The notes below the pieces were generated by a model, which saw nothing but the letters and a program-made list of their open reading frames with translations, was not told where the DNA came from and made no database searches. Made by a program: the position numbers and the translations under genes. A DNA stretch of 64,000 nt from CALNZV01 sp942491115 (GTDB lineage: Bacteria > Desulfobacterota > Desulfobacteria > Desulfobacterales > UBA5852), in assembly GCA_942491115.1 (NCBI GenBank), contig CALNZV010000004.1, positions 62,001-126,000 of the forward strand, in the 5' to 3' direction. Below are positions 1 to 9,119 of this stretch, one piece after another (the stretch's first letter is position 1; every line of letters starts with the position of its first letter).

Positions 1-2
1 TT

Positions 3-212
3 GCCCAAGGCGAGATACATTTCGGCCGCCATATCCCCCTCGACGAGGTCATCGGTCAGATCGACAGCGTCACCTCGGCGGATATTTTGTCATTGAGCAG
101 CGAACTGTTTGCCGACGATCGGATCGTGTTGACGACCCTGGGGGCTTTCTCCGAGGCGTCGCTGTTCGAGGAGATGCTGACTGCCGATAGCCATGGGCAA
201 TGGCTGTCCTAA
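3..212 (+). CDS. M16 family zinc peptidase, C-terminal end (cut by window edge)
   Basis: The frame is open from the first bases and stops at 210-212. It encodes about 69 residues that resemble the last part of insulinase-type M16 processing peptidases: a stretch beginning GEIHFGRHIPLDEVIGQID, then a short segment ending in a hydrophobic beta strand. In M16 proteins this tail belongs to the noncatalytic half; the HxxEH zinc motif would lie upstream, outside the window. dut follows 21 bases later on the same strand, an arrangement seen in many bacteria. The family call rests on this tail alone. Confidence 0.7.
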   Translation, partial: AQGEIHFGRHIPLDEVIGQIDSVTSADILSLSSELFADDRIVLTTLGAFSEASLFEEMLTADSHGQWLS

Positions 213-233
213 CCCAGGCCTTCGCGGGACCCC

Positions 234-701
234 TTGACCATGGCTGATCCGCCCACCGTTGCCTTTCAACGCCTCAGACCAAAGGATGATGGGGATATTC
301 CTTTGCCCCAATACATGACCGCCAAGGCTGCCGGGATGGACATCCGGGCAGCAGTGCCCGGGGATGTGGTCATCACCCAGGGCCGCATCTGCATGATCCC
401 CACCGGTTTTGCAATCTCTCTGCCTTCCGGCTACGAGGCACAGATTCGCCCCCGAAGCGGGCTTGCCGCCAAACATGGCATCGGTCTGATCAATTCCCCG
501 GGAACCGTCGACGCCGACTACCGGGGCGAAGTGATGATCCCGATGATCAATCTCGGGCAGGAAGACTTCACGGTGCGGCGTGGGGACCGCATCGCCCAAA
601 TGGTGATTCATCGGGTCACCCAGGCCCGGACCATCCTTGTCGAGCGATTGGACGACACCGAAAGGGGATCGGGTGGCTTCGGTCATACCGGCCGTCGATA
701 A
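234..701 (+). CDS. dut: deoxyuridine 5'-triphosphate nucleotidohydrolase (dUTPase)
   Basis: Hydrolyses dUTP to dUMP and pyrophosphate, keeping uracil out of DNA and supplying dUMP for thymidylate synthesis. All five trimeric dUTPase motifs are visible in order: AGMDIRA, RPRSGLA, GTVDADYRGE, RGDRIAQM and the C-terminal RGSGGFGHTG arm that closes over the active site. The 155-residue length is normal. The first in-frame start is a TTG at 234; an ATG at 240 two codons later is equally likely. It sits between the M16 peptidase tail and an MBL hydrolase on the same strand and probably shares their transcript. Confidence 0.96.
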   Translation: MTMADPPTVAFQRLRPKDDGDIPLPQYMTAKAAGMDIRAAVPGDVVITQGRICMIPTGFAISLPSGYEAQIRPRSGLAAKHGIGLINSPGTVDADYRGEVMIPMINLGQEDFTVRRGDRIAQMVIHRVTQARTILVERLDDTERGSGGFGHTGRR

Positions 702-741
702 CCGTTCAAACGACCTGTTTCTCCCAATTCACGGAACTGCC

Positions 742-1566
742 ATGACCACGACGCCTCCCGGTTTTCCTCAAAAGCCCATCGCTGGCATCCCCCCCTCGAT
801 CACCTTTTGCGCCCTTGCCAGCGGCAGCCGCGGAAATGCCCTGTTCGTCTCCTCCGGCGGCACCGCTATCATTGTCGATGCGGGCCTTTCCGGTCGAGAG
901 ATACAGAAGCGATTGGCCTCACGACATCTTGCCAGCGAAAGCATCGGGGCCATTGTTGTGTCCCATGAGCATACGGATCACCTGCAAGGGGTCGGTGTCC
1001 TCGCACGCCGATGGAAGATCCCCGTTTACATGAGTCGAGAAACCCTACGGGCCGGTCGGCGGCAGCTTGGTCAAGTGGATCGGGTGACGGCTTTCCACAG
1101 CGGAAAGCCCTTTACGATCGGATCCCTCGACCTGACCCCATTTGCGACTTCCCATGATGCGGCCGATCCTGTCGGCTTCACGATCGGTAGTCGGGGCGTC
1201 CATATCGGCGTTGCCACTGACCTTGGGGTGGCAACGGCCAACGTCAAGATGCAACTCAAACGCTGTGCTCTGATCCTGTTGGAAGCCAACCACGATCATC
1301 GAATGCTGGAGCAGGGACCATATCCATGGCCCTTGAAACAGAGAATTCGGGGACGTTCGGGTCACCTGTCCAATGAGGATGCGGCTCGCCTGTTAAAAGA
1401 GATCCATCATGAGAATCTTCGGCATGTCCTGCTGGGGCATTTGAGCGAAACCAACAACACGCCGGAAAAAGCCCTTTCCGTGGTCGGTGGTGCTCTGGAG
1501 GGGACACAAACCCGTTTGGGGGCGGTTTGCCAGGATTGTAGTGGGCCAGTTCTTGAAATCTTTTGA
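742..1566 (+). CDS. MBL-fold metallohydrolase, YycJ/WalJ-like
   Basis: A 274-residue metallo-beta-lactamase-fold hydrolase. It opens with CALASGSRGNALFV and carries the metal motif SHEHTDH (HxHxDH), a DAGLSG turn, and a late GHLSETNN segment typical of the YycJ/WalJ group. Members of that group are linked to DNA or cell-wall maintenance, but the substrate cannot be read here. The frame is open from 637, overlapping dut, but the ATG at 742 places the start just before the conserved fold and is preferred. It follows dut on the same strand. The next 380 bases hold no convincing gene. Confidence 0.85.
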   Translation: MTTTPPGFPQKPIAGIPPSITFCALASGSRGNALFVSSGGTAIIVDAGLSGREIQKRLASRHLASESIGAIVVSHEHTDHLQGVGVLARRWKIPVYMSRETLRAGRRQLGQVDRVTAFHSGKPFTIGSLDLTPFATSHDAADPVGFTIGSRGVHIGVATDLGVATANVKMQLKRCALILLEANHDHRMLEQGPYPWPLKQRIRGRSGHLSNEDAARLLKEIHHENLRHVLLGHLSETNNTPEKALSVVGGALEGTQTRLGAVCQDCSGPVLEIF

Positions 1567-1953
1567 GTTTCCCGCCATTCCATATGTTGTGCCAGTTTCG
1601 TTACCGTGCCACAAATAGATGTATTTCGAGAATGAAAAAATGATCTTTTCCATTGAAAAATCAATATGTCATGCACCGATGGCAGTTGAAGCGCCCACAC
1701 TTCTGTGTTAAGCCAAACGGTAGCTGGTTTCGCGGCTACCTGTCGGCACCGGAAGTGTCTTTTGGGCGTTTGATTGCCTGTATTGCCTTTCAGCGTGGCA
1801 GTGAAACCGTTATCGGCGGAAACCCCGGTTGCCCCTGGCCATCCGTTGACCAATGAATTTGAGCGTAAGTGCCGACAACTGATTTAGTGCCGGCGTGCGG
1901 CATTGTTGTGGAACGACGGCTGCCCTCTCAATTTTCGTGGAGATGTGTCTTCA
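1567..1953. other. intergenic region with small hairpins, no gene seen
   Basis: About 390 bases between the MBL hydrolase and the PilZ gene. The short frames on both strands show no family signature or ribosome site. Visible structure: a ggtagc/gctacc stem (1719-1724 with 1735-1740), an acac/gtgt stem near 1697-1708 and an attga/tcaat pair near 1652-1665. I looked for a c-di-GMP-I riboswitch because a PilZ gene follows, but the conserved core segments are absent. The promoter for the PilZ/HD-GYP pair should lie here. Confidence 0.4.
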
Positions 1954-4026
1954 ATGGTAACCGCCAAAAATCAATCTGCCCCCGTTTCCGTTTCCCTCGA
2001 TGACAATCAGCAACCGGACATTTCCGAACCCCGCCCGCAAAGGGCCGGGAAGGTTTCCCGGTCGTATCTGATCAACAAGCTCAATTTTGTCAATTTTATG
2101 AACGGGACCGTCGATATCATTCTGTCCCACAACCGATACGACCGAAAGATCGTCTGCAAGGCCTATCCCATGCCCTGTGAGGGAGAGCGGCTATACTGCT
2201 GCTGGAAGAGTCCGGAACGGTTCGCGGCCGCAAAGGCCAATTACGGCGTCGATCACTTTTTTTTATCGGATGGCGCCAAAGCGCTCAAGGTGACTCCCAT
2301 CGCCTGCCGATTGACCGAGGATGGCGTCGATTTCGATCTGCCGGAGCGTTGCCTTGAAATTCGAAACCGAAGAGACATCCGATATTCCTGCCCCAATATA
2401 CCCATCCAGGTCATTCAGAACTCCATGCTATTCAAGGGCTCCCTTCTTGAATTCAGCACAGCCTCTTTCCAGGTGGAACTGACGGTCAAACCCCCTCAGA
2501 CCTTTCAGTGCATCGATCCCAATCTGCCTCTGGAACTGTTCGTTACCATCGAAGACGAGATGGTGTACTCGGGAACGTTTCCCATCATCAAGCAGAGCGG
2601 TGGGAGATACACTCGATTGTTCATCCTCGCACCCAGTCACGAATCACTCCATCGCTTTCATCCCCGGGCGTTTCGGAGCACCCGCCTGCGGCTGGTGCCG
2701 AGCCCCAACCTACTGTTTCGGCACCCGTTGACCGGAAACACGGTCAATCTGAAAGTGGCTGACATATCGGGATCGGGTATGTCGGTGACCGAACGCCAGG
2801 GGGGGGCGATACTGCTGCCGGGATTGATCCTCCCCGAGGTGGAGTTGAGCTTTGCCGGCATTCTTCACATCCGGTTCAAGGCCCAGGTGGTCCATCGCAA
2901 TATGATCGAGGAAAACGAGGCCAAAGGAGACGCATTCAGCGGGCTTGCCATTCTTGACATGGACAGCAACGAACACCTGAAGCTCTTGGCCATTCTCCAC
3001 CAGGCGGAGAACGAAAAGTCCTACATCAACAACGAAGTGGACATGGACGCCCTCTGGGATTTCTTTTTTGAAACCGGCTTTATCTATCCCAAGAAGTACA
3101 AGTATATCGAAGAAAACAAGGAAGTGATAAAGCAAACCTATTGGAAGCTCTATACCCAGAACCCTACTATTGCCCGACACTTCATCTACCAGGACAAAGG
3201 GCTTATTTTGGGGCATATGGCGATGGTGCGGATCTATGACAACACTTGGTTGATCCACCACCATGCCGCCCGCAAGCGTGAGCAGATTCGAGCGGGCATC
3301 AATGTCCTTCACCAGATCGGCCGGTTCGGCTATGATTCGCACCGACTGTACTCCATGCACATGAAGTATCTCATTTGCTACTTCCGGCCGGAAAACCACT
3401 TTCCCAACAGCGTGTTCGGCGGCTTTGCCAGACACAATACCAATCCGGACGCCTGCTCCATGGATGCGTTCGCCTACACCCACTTCAATCCCGACACGGA
3501 AGTCGACGAGCCCTTGGCCGACGGCTGGGAACTCGCGCCATGCAGCCCAACCGATATCCGGGAACTGGTCACCTGGTATGATCATCACTCCGGCGGATTG
3601 ACACTCGATGCGCTGGATTTAGATCCCCAACAATTCGACAGCGATCAGGTCATCCAGGAATACCATCGACTCGGTTTTACCAAGCAGCGGACGCTCTTTG
3701 CCTTGAGGCACCGACAGCATCTTTGTGCCCTTTTAGCGATTCATCAGTCGGATATCGGCCTCAACATGTCGGACCTTACCCATTGCGTCAAAGTGTTTGT
3801 GCTGGATTCGACAGCCCTGAGGGCAGGGACACTTCGGATCGCTCTGAAGGAGTCCCTTCACCGCATGGATCTCTCCGAGATGCCGATCCTGATCTTTCCT
3901 CAGTCCTATGCCGATCAGGAGGCGATTCCCTATGAGAAGATCTACAACCTTTGGGTAATCAACATTCGTTTCTCCGACCACTACTTTGAATTTGTCGACC
4001 GGATATTCAAGCGCACCCGAGGATAG
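1954..4026 (+). CDS. tandem PilZ-domain protein with C-terminal acyltransferase-like region
   Basis: A cytosolic protein of about 690 residues, probably a c-di-GMP effector. The second PilZ unit is canonical: RSTRLRL near residue 240, then DISGSGMSV near 270, matching RxxxR and (D/N)xSxxG. An upstream unit with NRRDIRY near residue 133 looks like a degenerate PilZ or YcgR-N domain. Residues from about 355 to the end resemble GNAT or N-acyltransferase-like folds fused to PilZ in related bacteria, but I see no decisive acetyl-CoA motif. ATG 1954 is chosen over TTG 1903 because GGAG lies about ten bases upstream. It is followed 11 bases later by an HD-GYP gene, which suggests a signalling pair. 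Confidence 0.8.
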   Translation: MVTAKNQSAPVSVSLDDNQQPDISEPRPQRAGKVSRSYLINKLNFVNFMNGTVDIILSHNRYDRKIVCKAYPMPCEGERLYCCWKSPERFAAAKANYGVDHFFLSDGAKALKVTPIACRLTEDGVDFDLPERCLEIRNRRDIRYSCPNIPIQVIQNSMLFKGSLLEFSTASFQVELTVKPPQTFQCIDPNLPLELFVTIEDEMVYSGTFPIIKQSGGRYTRLFILAPSHESLHRFHPRAFRSTRLRLVPSPNLLFRHPLTGNTVNLKVADISGSGMSVTERQGGAILLPGLILPEVELSFAGILHIRFKAQVVHRNMIEENEAKGDAFSGLAILDMDSNEHLKLLAILHQAENEKSYINNEVDMDALWDFFFETGFIYPKKYKYIEENKEVIKQTYWKLYTQNPTIARHFIYQDKGLILGHMAMVRIYDNTWLIHHHAARKREQIRAGINVLHQIGRFGYDSHRLYSMHMKYLICYFRPENHFPNSVFGGFARHNTNPDACSMDAFAYTHFNPDTEVDEPLADGWELAPCSPTDIRELVTWYDHHSGGLTLDALDLDPQQFDSDQVIQEYHRLGFTKQRTLFALRHRQHLCALLAIHQSDIGLNMSDLTHCVKVFVLDSTALRAGTLRIALKESLHRMDLSEMPILIFPQSYADQEAIPYEKIYNLWVINIRFSDHYFEFVDRIFKRTRG

Positions 4027-4037
4027 GCAACCACGCA

Positions 4038-5996
4038 ATGGATTCGATCCCATCGCACCCCAACTCGATGGATGTTCCCCTATACAACAGCCGAATTGTA
4101 GACAACTACGTCAAGCTGATTCGGAAGAACTACCCGAACATCGATCCCGTGGATCTGCTCAAATATTCGGGTATGACGTCCTATGAAGTGGCGGATCAAG
4201 GCCACTGGTTTTCCCAGCGCCAGATCAACCGATTTCATGAAATACTGGCCGAGGTCACCAACAATCCCAATATCGCCAGAGAGGCGGGGCGTTATGCGTC
4301 CATGCCCGACGCCATCGGTTTTATGCGGCCATACATTCTGGGAATGGTCGATCCCGAGAGCGCCTATCGAATGGTGCACCGGACCGCCCAAAAACTGACC
4401 CGCTCCACCCGCTACGACTCCAACAAACTGGCCACCAACAAAATGGAGATCACTGCCACTCCCAATAGGGGGGCACAGGAGCAGCCGTTTCAATGCGACA
4501 ATCGTATCGGTCTGTTCGAATCGGTCACCATGATTCTGATCAACAAACTGCCGGTGATCAGCCATCCGGAATGCATGTTCCGCGGCGACCCTCACTGCCG
4601 GTATCTCATTTCCTGGGAAAATTCATTCTCGGATACCTGGAAGCGATTTAAGGGCGGGCTGGCGGTGGCGGCGCCGGTGCTGGCGATCCTCCTCTCCCAT
4701 GCCTACCCCCAGGTGAGCGTGTCTGGAGCACTTCTGGTTGCGGCCACGGTTTACATGCTGTTTTCAACGATTTGCAATGTCATGGATAAAGGCGAGTTGA
4801 GGAAGAGCGTCACCCATTTGATGGATTCCACCGATACGCTGCTCGATCAGATCAACGTCAATTACAACCGGTCTCTGCTGACCAACGAGATCGGCAAGGC
4901 CATCAATTCCCTGACCAATGTCGAAGAAATTCTCAATCATGTGACGACGATCCTGGAAAACCGGTTAGACTTTGATCGGGGTATCATCATTCTGGCCGAC
5001 CAAGAGAGGGCACATCTCACTATTCGAGCGGGATACGGGTATTCCAGGGATCAGCAGGCGATGGTGAATTCCACGTCCTTCAGTCTTGAAAACCCTGACA
5101 GCAAGGGTATTTTTGTGGTTTCCTACAAAAATCAAACTTCCTACCTTGTGAACGATATCGGTCAGATACAGGACGACCTATCGCCAAAAAGTCTGGAATT
5201 TGCCAAATCCATGGGGTCATTGGCCTTTATCTGCTGTCCGATCGTTTGTGACGGTGAATCCTTGGGTCTCCTGGTGGTGGACAATGTGAATTCCAAACGC
5301 TCCCTGGTCCAGAGCGACCTGGATTTGTTGAAAGGGATATCATCGGCGCTGGGGGTGAGCTTAAAAAATGCCGAACTGATCGAGGCGAAAGAGCGTCAGT
5401 TCAACTCCCTGATTCGCGTGCTGGGGGCCAGCATCGACGCCAGGGATCCCATGACCATGGGGCATTCGGAGAAAGTGACGGAATACGCCATGGGGATCTG
5501 CGAAGAACTCCGCATGGAGCCTGACTACAGGGAAGCGGTGCGGGTGGCGGCCCTGCTCCATGATTATGGAAAGATCGGCGTGCCGGATGCGGTCTTGAAA
5601 AAGCCCGATCGCCTGACCCGAAAAGAGATGGATACGGTACAGACCCATGCTCTGAAAACGAAACAGATATTGGAGGAGATTCGATTCGAGGGCATTTACA
5701 TGGCCGTCCCTGAAATCGCCGGTGCCCATCATGAGAAGGTCGACGGCAGCGGTTATCCCCTTGGCCTCAAGGGGGAGGAGATCAACATGGGGGCTCGGAT
5801 CATCGCTGTCGCCGATTTCTTCGATGCGATCACCTCAAAGCGCCACTACCGGGATCCTATGGATGAGCAGGAAGCGATCGAAAAATTAATCGGTCATTCG
5901 GGGCACCATTTCGACACAGCGGTGGTGAATGCATTCATCGTCTATTACAAGAGGGCCTATCCGGAGAGTTTCCAGCCCCAGGCCCTTTCCGCATAG
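4038..5996 (+). CDS. HD-GYP phosphodiesterase with N-terminal V4R-like sensor, membrane segments and GAF domain
   Basis: Predicted to hydrolyse c-di-GMP. Order in 652 residues: an N-terminal alpha/beta sensor region (1-190) with a CMFRGDPHCRYLISW signature, as in V4R/heme-NO-like domains; one or two hydrophobic spans (about 197-245); a GAF-like domain (285-450); then HD-GYP (470-640). The catalytic motifs LLHDYGKIG and HHEKVDGSGYP are intact, so the enzyme should be active. The cysteine and histidine in the sensor region could bind a ligand, which is an inference. It lies 11 bases behind the PilZ gene and converges on the enolase-family gene. An alternative start is ATG 4068. Confidence 0.9.
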   Translation: MDSIPSHPNSMDVPLYNSRIVDNYVKLIRKNYPNIDPVDLLKYSGMTSYEVADQGHWFSQRQINRFHEILAEVTNNPNIAREAGRYASMPDAIGFMRPYILGMVDPESAYRMVHRTAQKLTRSTRYDSNKLATNKMEITATPNRGAQEQPFQCDNRIGLFESVTMILINKLPVISHPECMFRGDPHCRYLISWENSFSDTWKRFKGGLAVAAPVLAILLSHAYPQVSVSGALLVAATVYMLFSTICNVMDKGELRKSVTHLMDSTDTLLDQINVNYNRSLLTNEIGKAINSLTNVEEILNHVTTILENRLDFDRGIIILADQERAHLTIRAGYGYSRDQQAMVNSTSFSLENPDSKGIFVVSYKNQTSYLVNDIGQIQDDLSPKSLEFAKSMGSLAFICCPIVCDGESLGLLVVDNVNSKRSLVQSDLDLLKGISSALGVSLKNAELIEAKERQFNSLIRVLGASIDARDPMTMGHSEKVTEYAMGICEELRMEPDYREAVRVAALLHDYGKIGVPDAVLKKPDRLTRKEMDTVQTHALKTKQILEEIRFEGIYMAVPEIAGAHHEKVDGSGYPLGLKGEEINMGARIIAVADFFDAITSKRHYRDPMDEQEAIEKLIGHSGHHFDTAVVNAFIVYYKRAYPESFQPQALSA

Positions 5997-6037
5997 CCAC
6001 TCCCACCGGATGCGATTCCTATCGCTATCCCTGATGG

Positions 6038-7195
6038 CTATGGCCCGGAGCGCCGATAGCTCGCCACCTGGTTCCCACCGGCCTTCAGCCCTTCCAGATA
6101 GTCCGGGTCAAGACCCAGCCCCCAAAGCGATGCCCGATTTTTTTCGGAAGGTCTCCCCTTTGGATGGCTGCCTGCCTGGGCGAGCAGGATCCTGGAGCCG
6201 ATATCGAACCACAGATCTTTAGTCACCACGTTCCTCGCGAGGAACGCGGCCGCATTTCCCAAGATCTCTGTTTCGCCCACATGGGTGCCGACCTGGCATC
6301 GCTTCCCGGCGGCTTCCACCATTTCCACCATTTTCCGCGATAACAGGAGCCCGCCGCATTTGGACACCTTGATGTTGAAGACGTCGCAGGCGTCTGCATC
6401 CAGGAGGCGTCGGGCATCATGGATGCTGCAAAGGGATTCATCCACGATGACCGGCAAGCCCACCTGCTCCCTAAAGGCTATAAGGCCATCAATATCGTCT
6501 GGCCGAAGGGGCTGTTCCACACCGGTCAACCCGAAGCCCTCGAGGGCGGCCATCTGCTTTAAGGCGGTCTCCAGGATCCATTTTCCGTTGGCCTCGACCC
6601 TGAGATCCAGTTCCGCTCCTCCCAATTCCCGTACCATGGCCACCCGGTGGATATTTTCGGGAATATTCTCTCCAAGGATCACTTTTGCAGCGTTCAGGGT
6701 CATTTTTTCCCTAAGCATGGGGAAGAGGTCCCTGATGATGGTTTCGTCAAGGAAGGGGATCGATAGAGATGTCAGTACGCGTTTGGCTGTCTCCGGTCGA
6801 GACAGCAGTTCGCTAAGAGGCTGGTCTTTCAGCTGCCCGAGGGCATCGATCAGGGACAGATCGACTGCCGCAAGAACACATTGGCAGGGGGTGAGTTGAC
6901 GGGCCTGGCACTCCTTGCCCAGTTGGTCGAGGAGTCCGGTCACGCCCTGGATATCGCCTATATCGGCATCCAGGAGCAGAGGGGCGGCAACATGTCCAAG
7001 GGTCTCGATGACAGACTCACGGGTTTCACCGGTAACGTATTTTCTCGGCACACACTCCCCCCAGCCTGTCATACCGTTTTCGAGAACGATCGCCAGCAAC
7101 AGGGAGTCGGCTCGAATCCGAAACGCCTGTGGTGAGTGAAAACGGATACTGAAGGGGCGGGAGAAATGATAGATATCGATCCGATCGATTTTCAT
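6038..7195 (-). CDS. enolase superfamily enzyme (mandelate racemase/muconate lactonizing family)
   Basis: A 385-residue member of the enolase superfamily, whose enzymes abstract a proton alpha to a carboxylate using Mg2+. The capping domain comes first. The barrel has metal ligands E201 (VEANGKW), E227 (GVEQPL) and D252 (VDESL), and a late lysine in NIKVSKCGG (K276). The usual KxK pair on the second strand reads AKVILG, so the second lysine is isoleucine and only K171 remains. That makes assignment to dipeptide epimerase, OSBS or muconate cycloisomerase unsafe. It is the last gene of a leftward run that begins at the DJ-1/CBS region. Confidence 0.82.
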   Translation of the reverse strand: MKIDRIDIYHFSRPFSIRFHSPQAFRIRADSLLLAIVLENGMTGWGECVPRKYVTGETRESVIETLGHVAAPLLLDADIGDIQGVTGLLDQLGKECQARQLTPCQCVLAAVDLSLIDALGQLKDQPLSELLSRPETAKRVLTSLSIPFLDETIIRDLFPMLREKMTLNAAKVILGENIPENIHRVAMVRELGGAELDLRVEANGKWILETALKQMAALEGFGLTGVEQPLRPDDIDGLIAFREQVGLPVIVDESLCSIHDARRLLDADACDVFNIKVSKCGGLLLSRKMVEMVEAAGKRCQVGTHVGETEILGNAAAFLARNVVTKDLWFDIGSRILLAQAGSHPKGRPSEKNRASLWGLGLDPDYLEGLKAGGNQVASYRRSGP

Positions 7196-7239
7196 GGGCG
7201 GCTGGGGCCTACTTTTTTGTGACCGTCACGGCGGAAGTG

Positions 7240-7674
7240 TCAGGATTTTCGGGCTTCGATGGCCTCCCGTTCGGCTGCCAGTTCGGAGAGAAGTCTGCCC
7301 AGGGGCCAGTGTTCCGAGGTGGGGGTCAGGGACGCCCAAAGGGGCCGGGGCATTGGGCTTTGGCGGTAAGCGCCGACGAGGGTGTGGAGCTCCTTTTCGG
7401 TCATGCCGGACATGACGATCGCCAGGGGGGCATCCGCCGGGCTGTTGGCCGGGAGGATGTCCTCCCGGGTAAAAAGATCTCCCACCTCATGGTCGAGATG
7501 ATCCGTCCCTACGAAAACGACCGGTAAGTCACTGAACCCGAGGGCGGTGATGCCTTCCTGGAAGCTGCGGCGCAGGGCGTCATCCATGCCGCAAACCAGA
7601 AGGCCCCGTGGGCCGTACATGGGTGTTTGTGAGGACTTTTCAACTTTGGTGAAGGTGTCATTTGAATCGGTCAT
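7240..7674 (-). CDS. DUF3783-like small protein
   Basis: A soluble protein of about 144 residues. Its core, from RGLLVCGM to the segment ending WASLTPTSEHW, fits the DUF3783 type found as stand-alone proteins in Desulfobacterota and Clostridia. No catalytic motif is visible and the function is unknown. The start is ATG 7674 because AAGGAG lies six bases upstream; six further codons upstream are in frame. It lies 44 bases upstream of the enolase-family gene and 45 bases downstream of the DJ-1 gene on the same strand, so co-transcription is likely. Confidence 0.72.
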   Translation of the reverse strand: MTDSNDTFTKVEKSSQTPMYGPRGLLVCGMDDALRRSFQEGITALGFSDLPVVFVGTDHLDHEVGDLFTREDILPANSPADAPLAIVMSGMTEKELHTLVGAYRQSPMPRPLWASLTPTSEHWPLGRLLSELAAEREAIEARKS

Positions 7675-7719
7675 GCCGTCTCCTTTTGGCAAGGTCCCTG
7701 TAACGATCGACGGTTGCGT

Positions 7720-8286
7720 CTATCGGGGCTGTGGGACCACCATTGGGGCCGCCACCGAACGGGCCTTCTCTTCTCCAAAAAGTCTCCTCACCAGCTCGAG
7801 GGCAAATTCGAGGGCGGTCCCCGGACCCTGGCTGGTGGTCACCAGACCGTCCGTGACGACTCGGTCGTCTTCCGGCGCTCTGGAGAGACGTTTTCCAAAG
7901 GAGGGATGGCAGGTGGCCCGGACACCATCGAGAAGGCCGAAGGGCTCCAAGACAACCGCTGGAGCCGCGCAGATGGCGGCATAGGGTCGACCGGCGTCCC
8001 GGTGATCGTTTAGCATCGCTTTAAGCCCATGGGCGTCCCGAAGGTGTTCCGCCCCGGGAATACCCCCGGGCAGAACGATCATGTCGAAGGCCTCCTCCAG
8101 GCAGTCTTCCAGCCTGCAGTCCCCAGTGATGGTGACGCCCCGGGAGGCGGTCACCCGAAGGTCGCCGACGGATGCCACCGTGACGTGGGCACCGGCTCTT
8201 CGGAGGACATCGATGATCGTAACGGCCTCGATCTCTTCGGTCCCGTCGGCAATGGGAACCAAGACGGTTTTAAGGGGCCTGCCCAT
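7720..8286 (-). CDS. DJ-1/PfpI/YajL family protein
   Basis: A 188-residue flavodoxin-like protein. It has the DJ-1 marks: VPIADGTEEIEA near the N-terminus (conserved acidic residue), LPGGIPGAEHL, and the nucleophile elbow AAICAAPAVVL with the reactive cysteine. A late SQGPGTALEFAL segment is also typical. Family members act in oxidative or carbonyl stress as chaperones or deglycases; the exact activity is disputed and cannot be read here. It sits in a leftward gene run between the CBS-ACT gene and the DUF3783-like gene. Confidence 0.9.
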   Translation of the reverse strand: MGRPLKTVLVPIADGTEEIEAVTIIDVLRRAGAHVTVASVGDLRVTASRGVTITGDCRLEDCLEEAFDMIVLPGGIPGAEHLRDAHGLKAMLNDHRDAGRPYAAICAAPAVVLEPFGLLDGVRATCHPSFGKRLSRAPEDDRVVTDGLVTTSQGPGTALEFALELVRRLFGEEKARSVAAPMVVPQPR

Positions 8287-8314
8287 GGGTTTTCCTGACC
8301 TTTCCTTGAGTCGC

Positions 8315-8986
8315 CTAGTCGGGTAGATAGGGAGAGAGGTCCTTGACGAACTGGGTCAACACCTTGAATCCTTCCGTGGTCAGTGCGTCGACGGCCTTGT
8401 TTTTCACGTCGGGGGGCAAGCGAATAACCAGGTGGTAGACGCCGGGATGGGCTTTTTCCGGCCAGGCGAAAAAGCTGCGGATATTGATCCCCTGATCCCT
8501 CAACAGACCCGTCACCTGGGCGATGACACCCTTTCGATCACGAACGAGAATGGTAAGTCGTGCGCTCTCCTCTTCCATTCCAATGGCTTCCAGCAGCACC
8601 TTCATGACATCTCTTGAGGTAATGATACCCGCCAACTGGTCCTCATCGAACACCGGAAGGGCGTTGATCCGGTTGATCTGCATGATGCGGGCGGCCCGCT
8701 CGATCGTGGTGCCCAGGCTAACGGTAAGGGTTTTCTTCGTCATGATGGAGGCGACGGTGATTCGGTCCAGCAGGTAGTTCAGCTCGTTCCGGCTGAGGGT
8801 TGTCGCGGCCGATGCCCAATGGCGCTTGAGATCCCGATCCGAAACAATTCCCAGCAATTCCTTCTGCCCATCCACCACCAGGAGGTGATTGATCTGTTTC
8901 CTGTCCAAAAGGCTCTGGGCCTCGGCCAGGGATGTCCCCGGCGGCACGGTTACCAGTTCCGTGTACATGACCGTTCCGACGTACAT
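8315..8986 (-). CDS. CBS-CBS-ACT domain protein
   Basis: A regulatory protein of 223 residues with two CBS domains (about 5-60 and 75-130), seen from INHLLVVDGQKELLGIVSDRD and NALPVFDEDQLAGIITSRDV-type strands, followed by an ACT domain (about 140-210) beginning RLTILVRDRKGVIAQVTGLL. CBS pairs bind adenine nucleotides and ACT domains bind amino acids, so this is probably a metabolic sensor. The partner is unknown. The ATG at 8986 is chosen because GGAGG lies about five bases upstream; an ATG eight codons earlier lacks such a site. It is separated from the MFS gene by about 130 bases. Confidence 0.87.
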   Translation of the reverse strand: MYVGTVMYTELVTVPPGTSLAEAQSLLDRKQINHLLVVDGQKELLGIVSDRDLKRHWASAATTLSRNELNYLLDRITVASIMTKKTLTVSLGTTIERAARIMQINRINALPVFDEDQLAGIITSRDVMKVLLEAIGMEEESARLTILVRDRKGVIAQVTGLLRDQGINIRSFFAWPEKAHPGVYHLVIRLPPDVKNKAVDALTTEGFKVLTQFVKDLSPYLPD

Positions 8987-9119
8987 TGGCGCCTCCAGCG
9001 TGGGGATCAATGGAGCGGTGTCGGTAGAAGGGTTACCGCCGGCACCGTTTGAAACGTACTGAGAAAATTATGGGATCCATTGATCGGTGTCAATAGAAAC
9101 CGGATATTGCCGTCCGACC

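Noticed and set aside
1600..1953. c-di-GMP riboswitch before the PilZ/HD-GYP genes
   Set aside because: The ggtagc/gctacc stem recalls part of a GEMM motif, but the conserved core strings are absent and no tetraloop/receptor could be aligned.
2710..3588. 292-residue minus-strand ORF inside the PilZ gene
   Set aside because: Antisense shadow; the plus-strand frame has canonical PilZ motifs.
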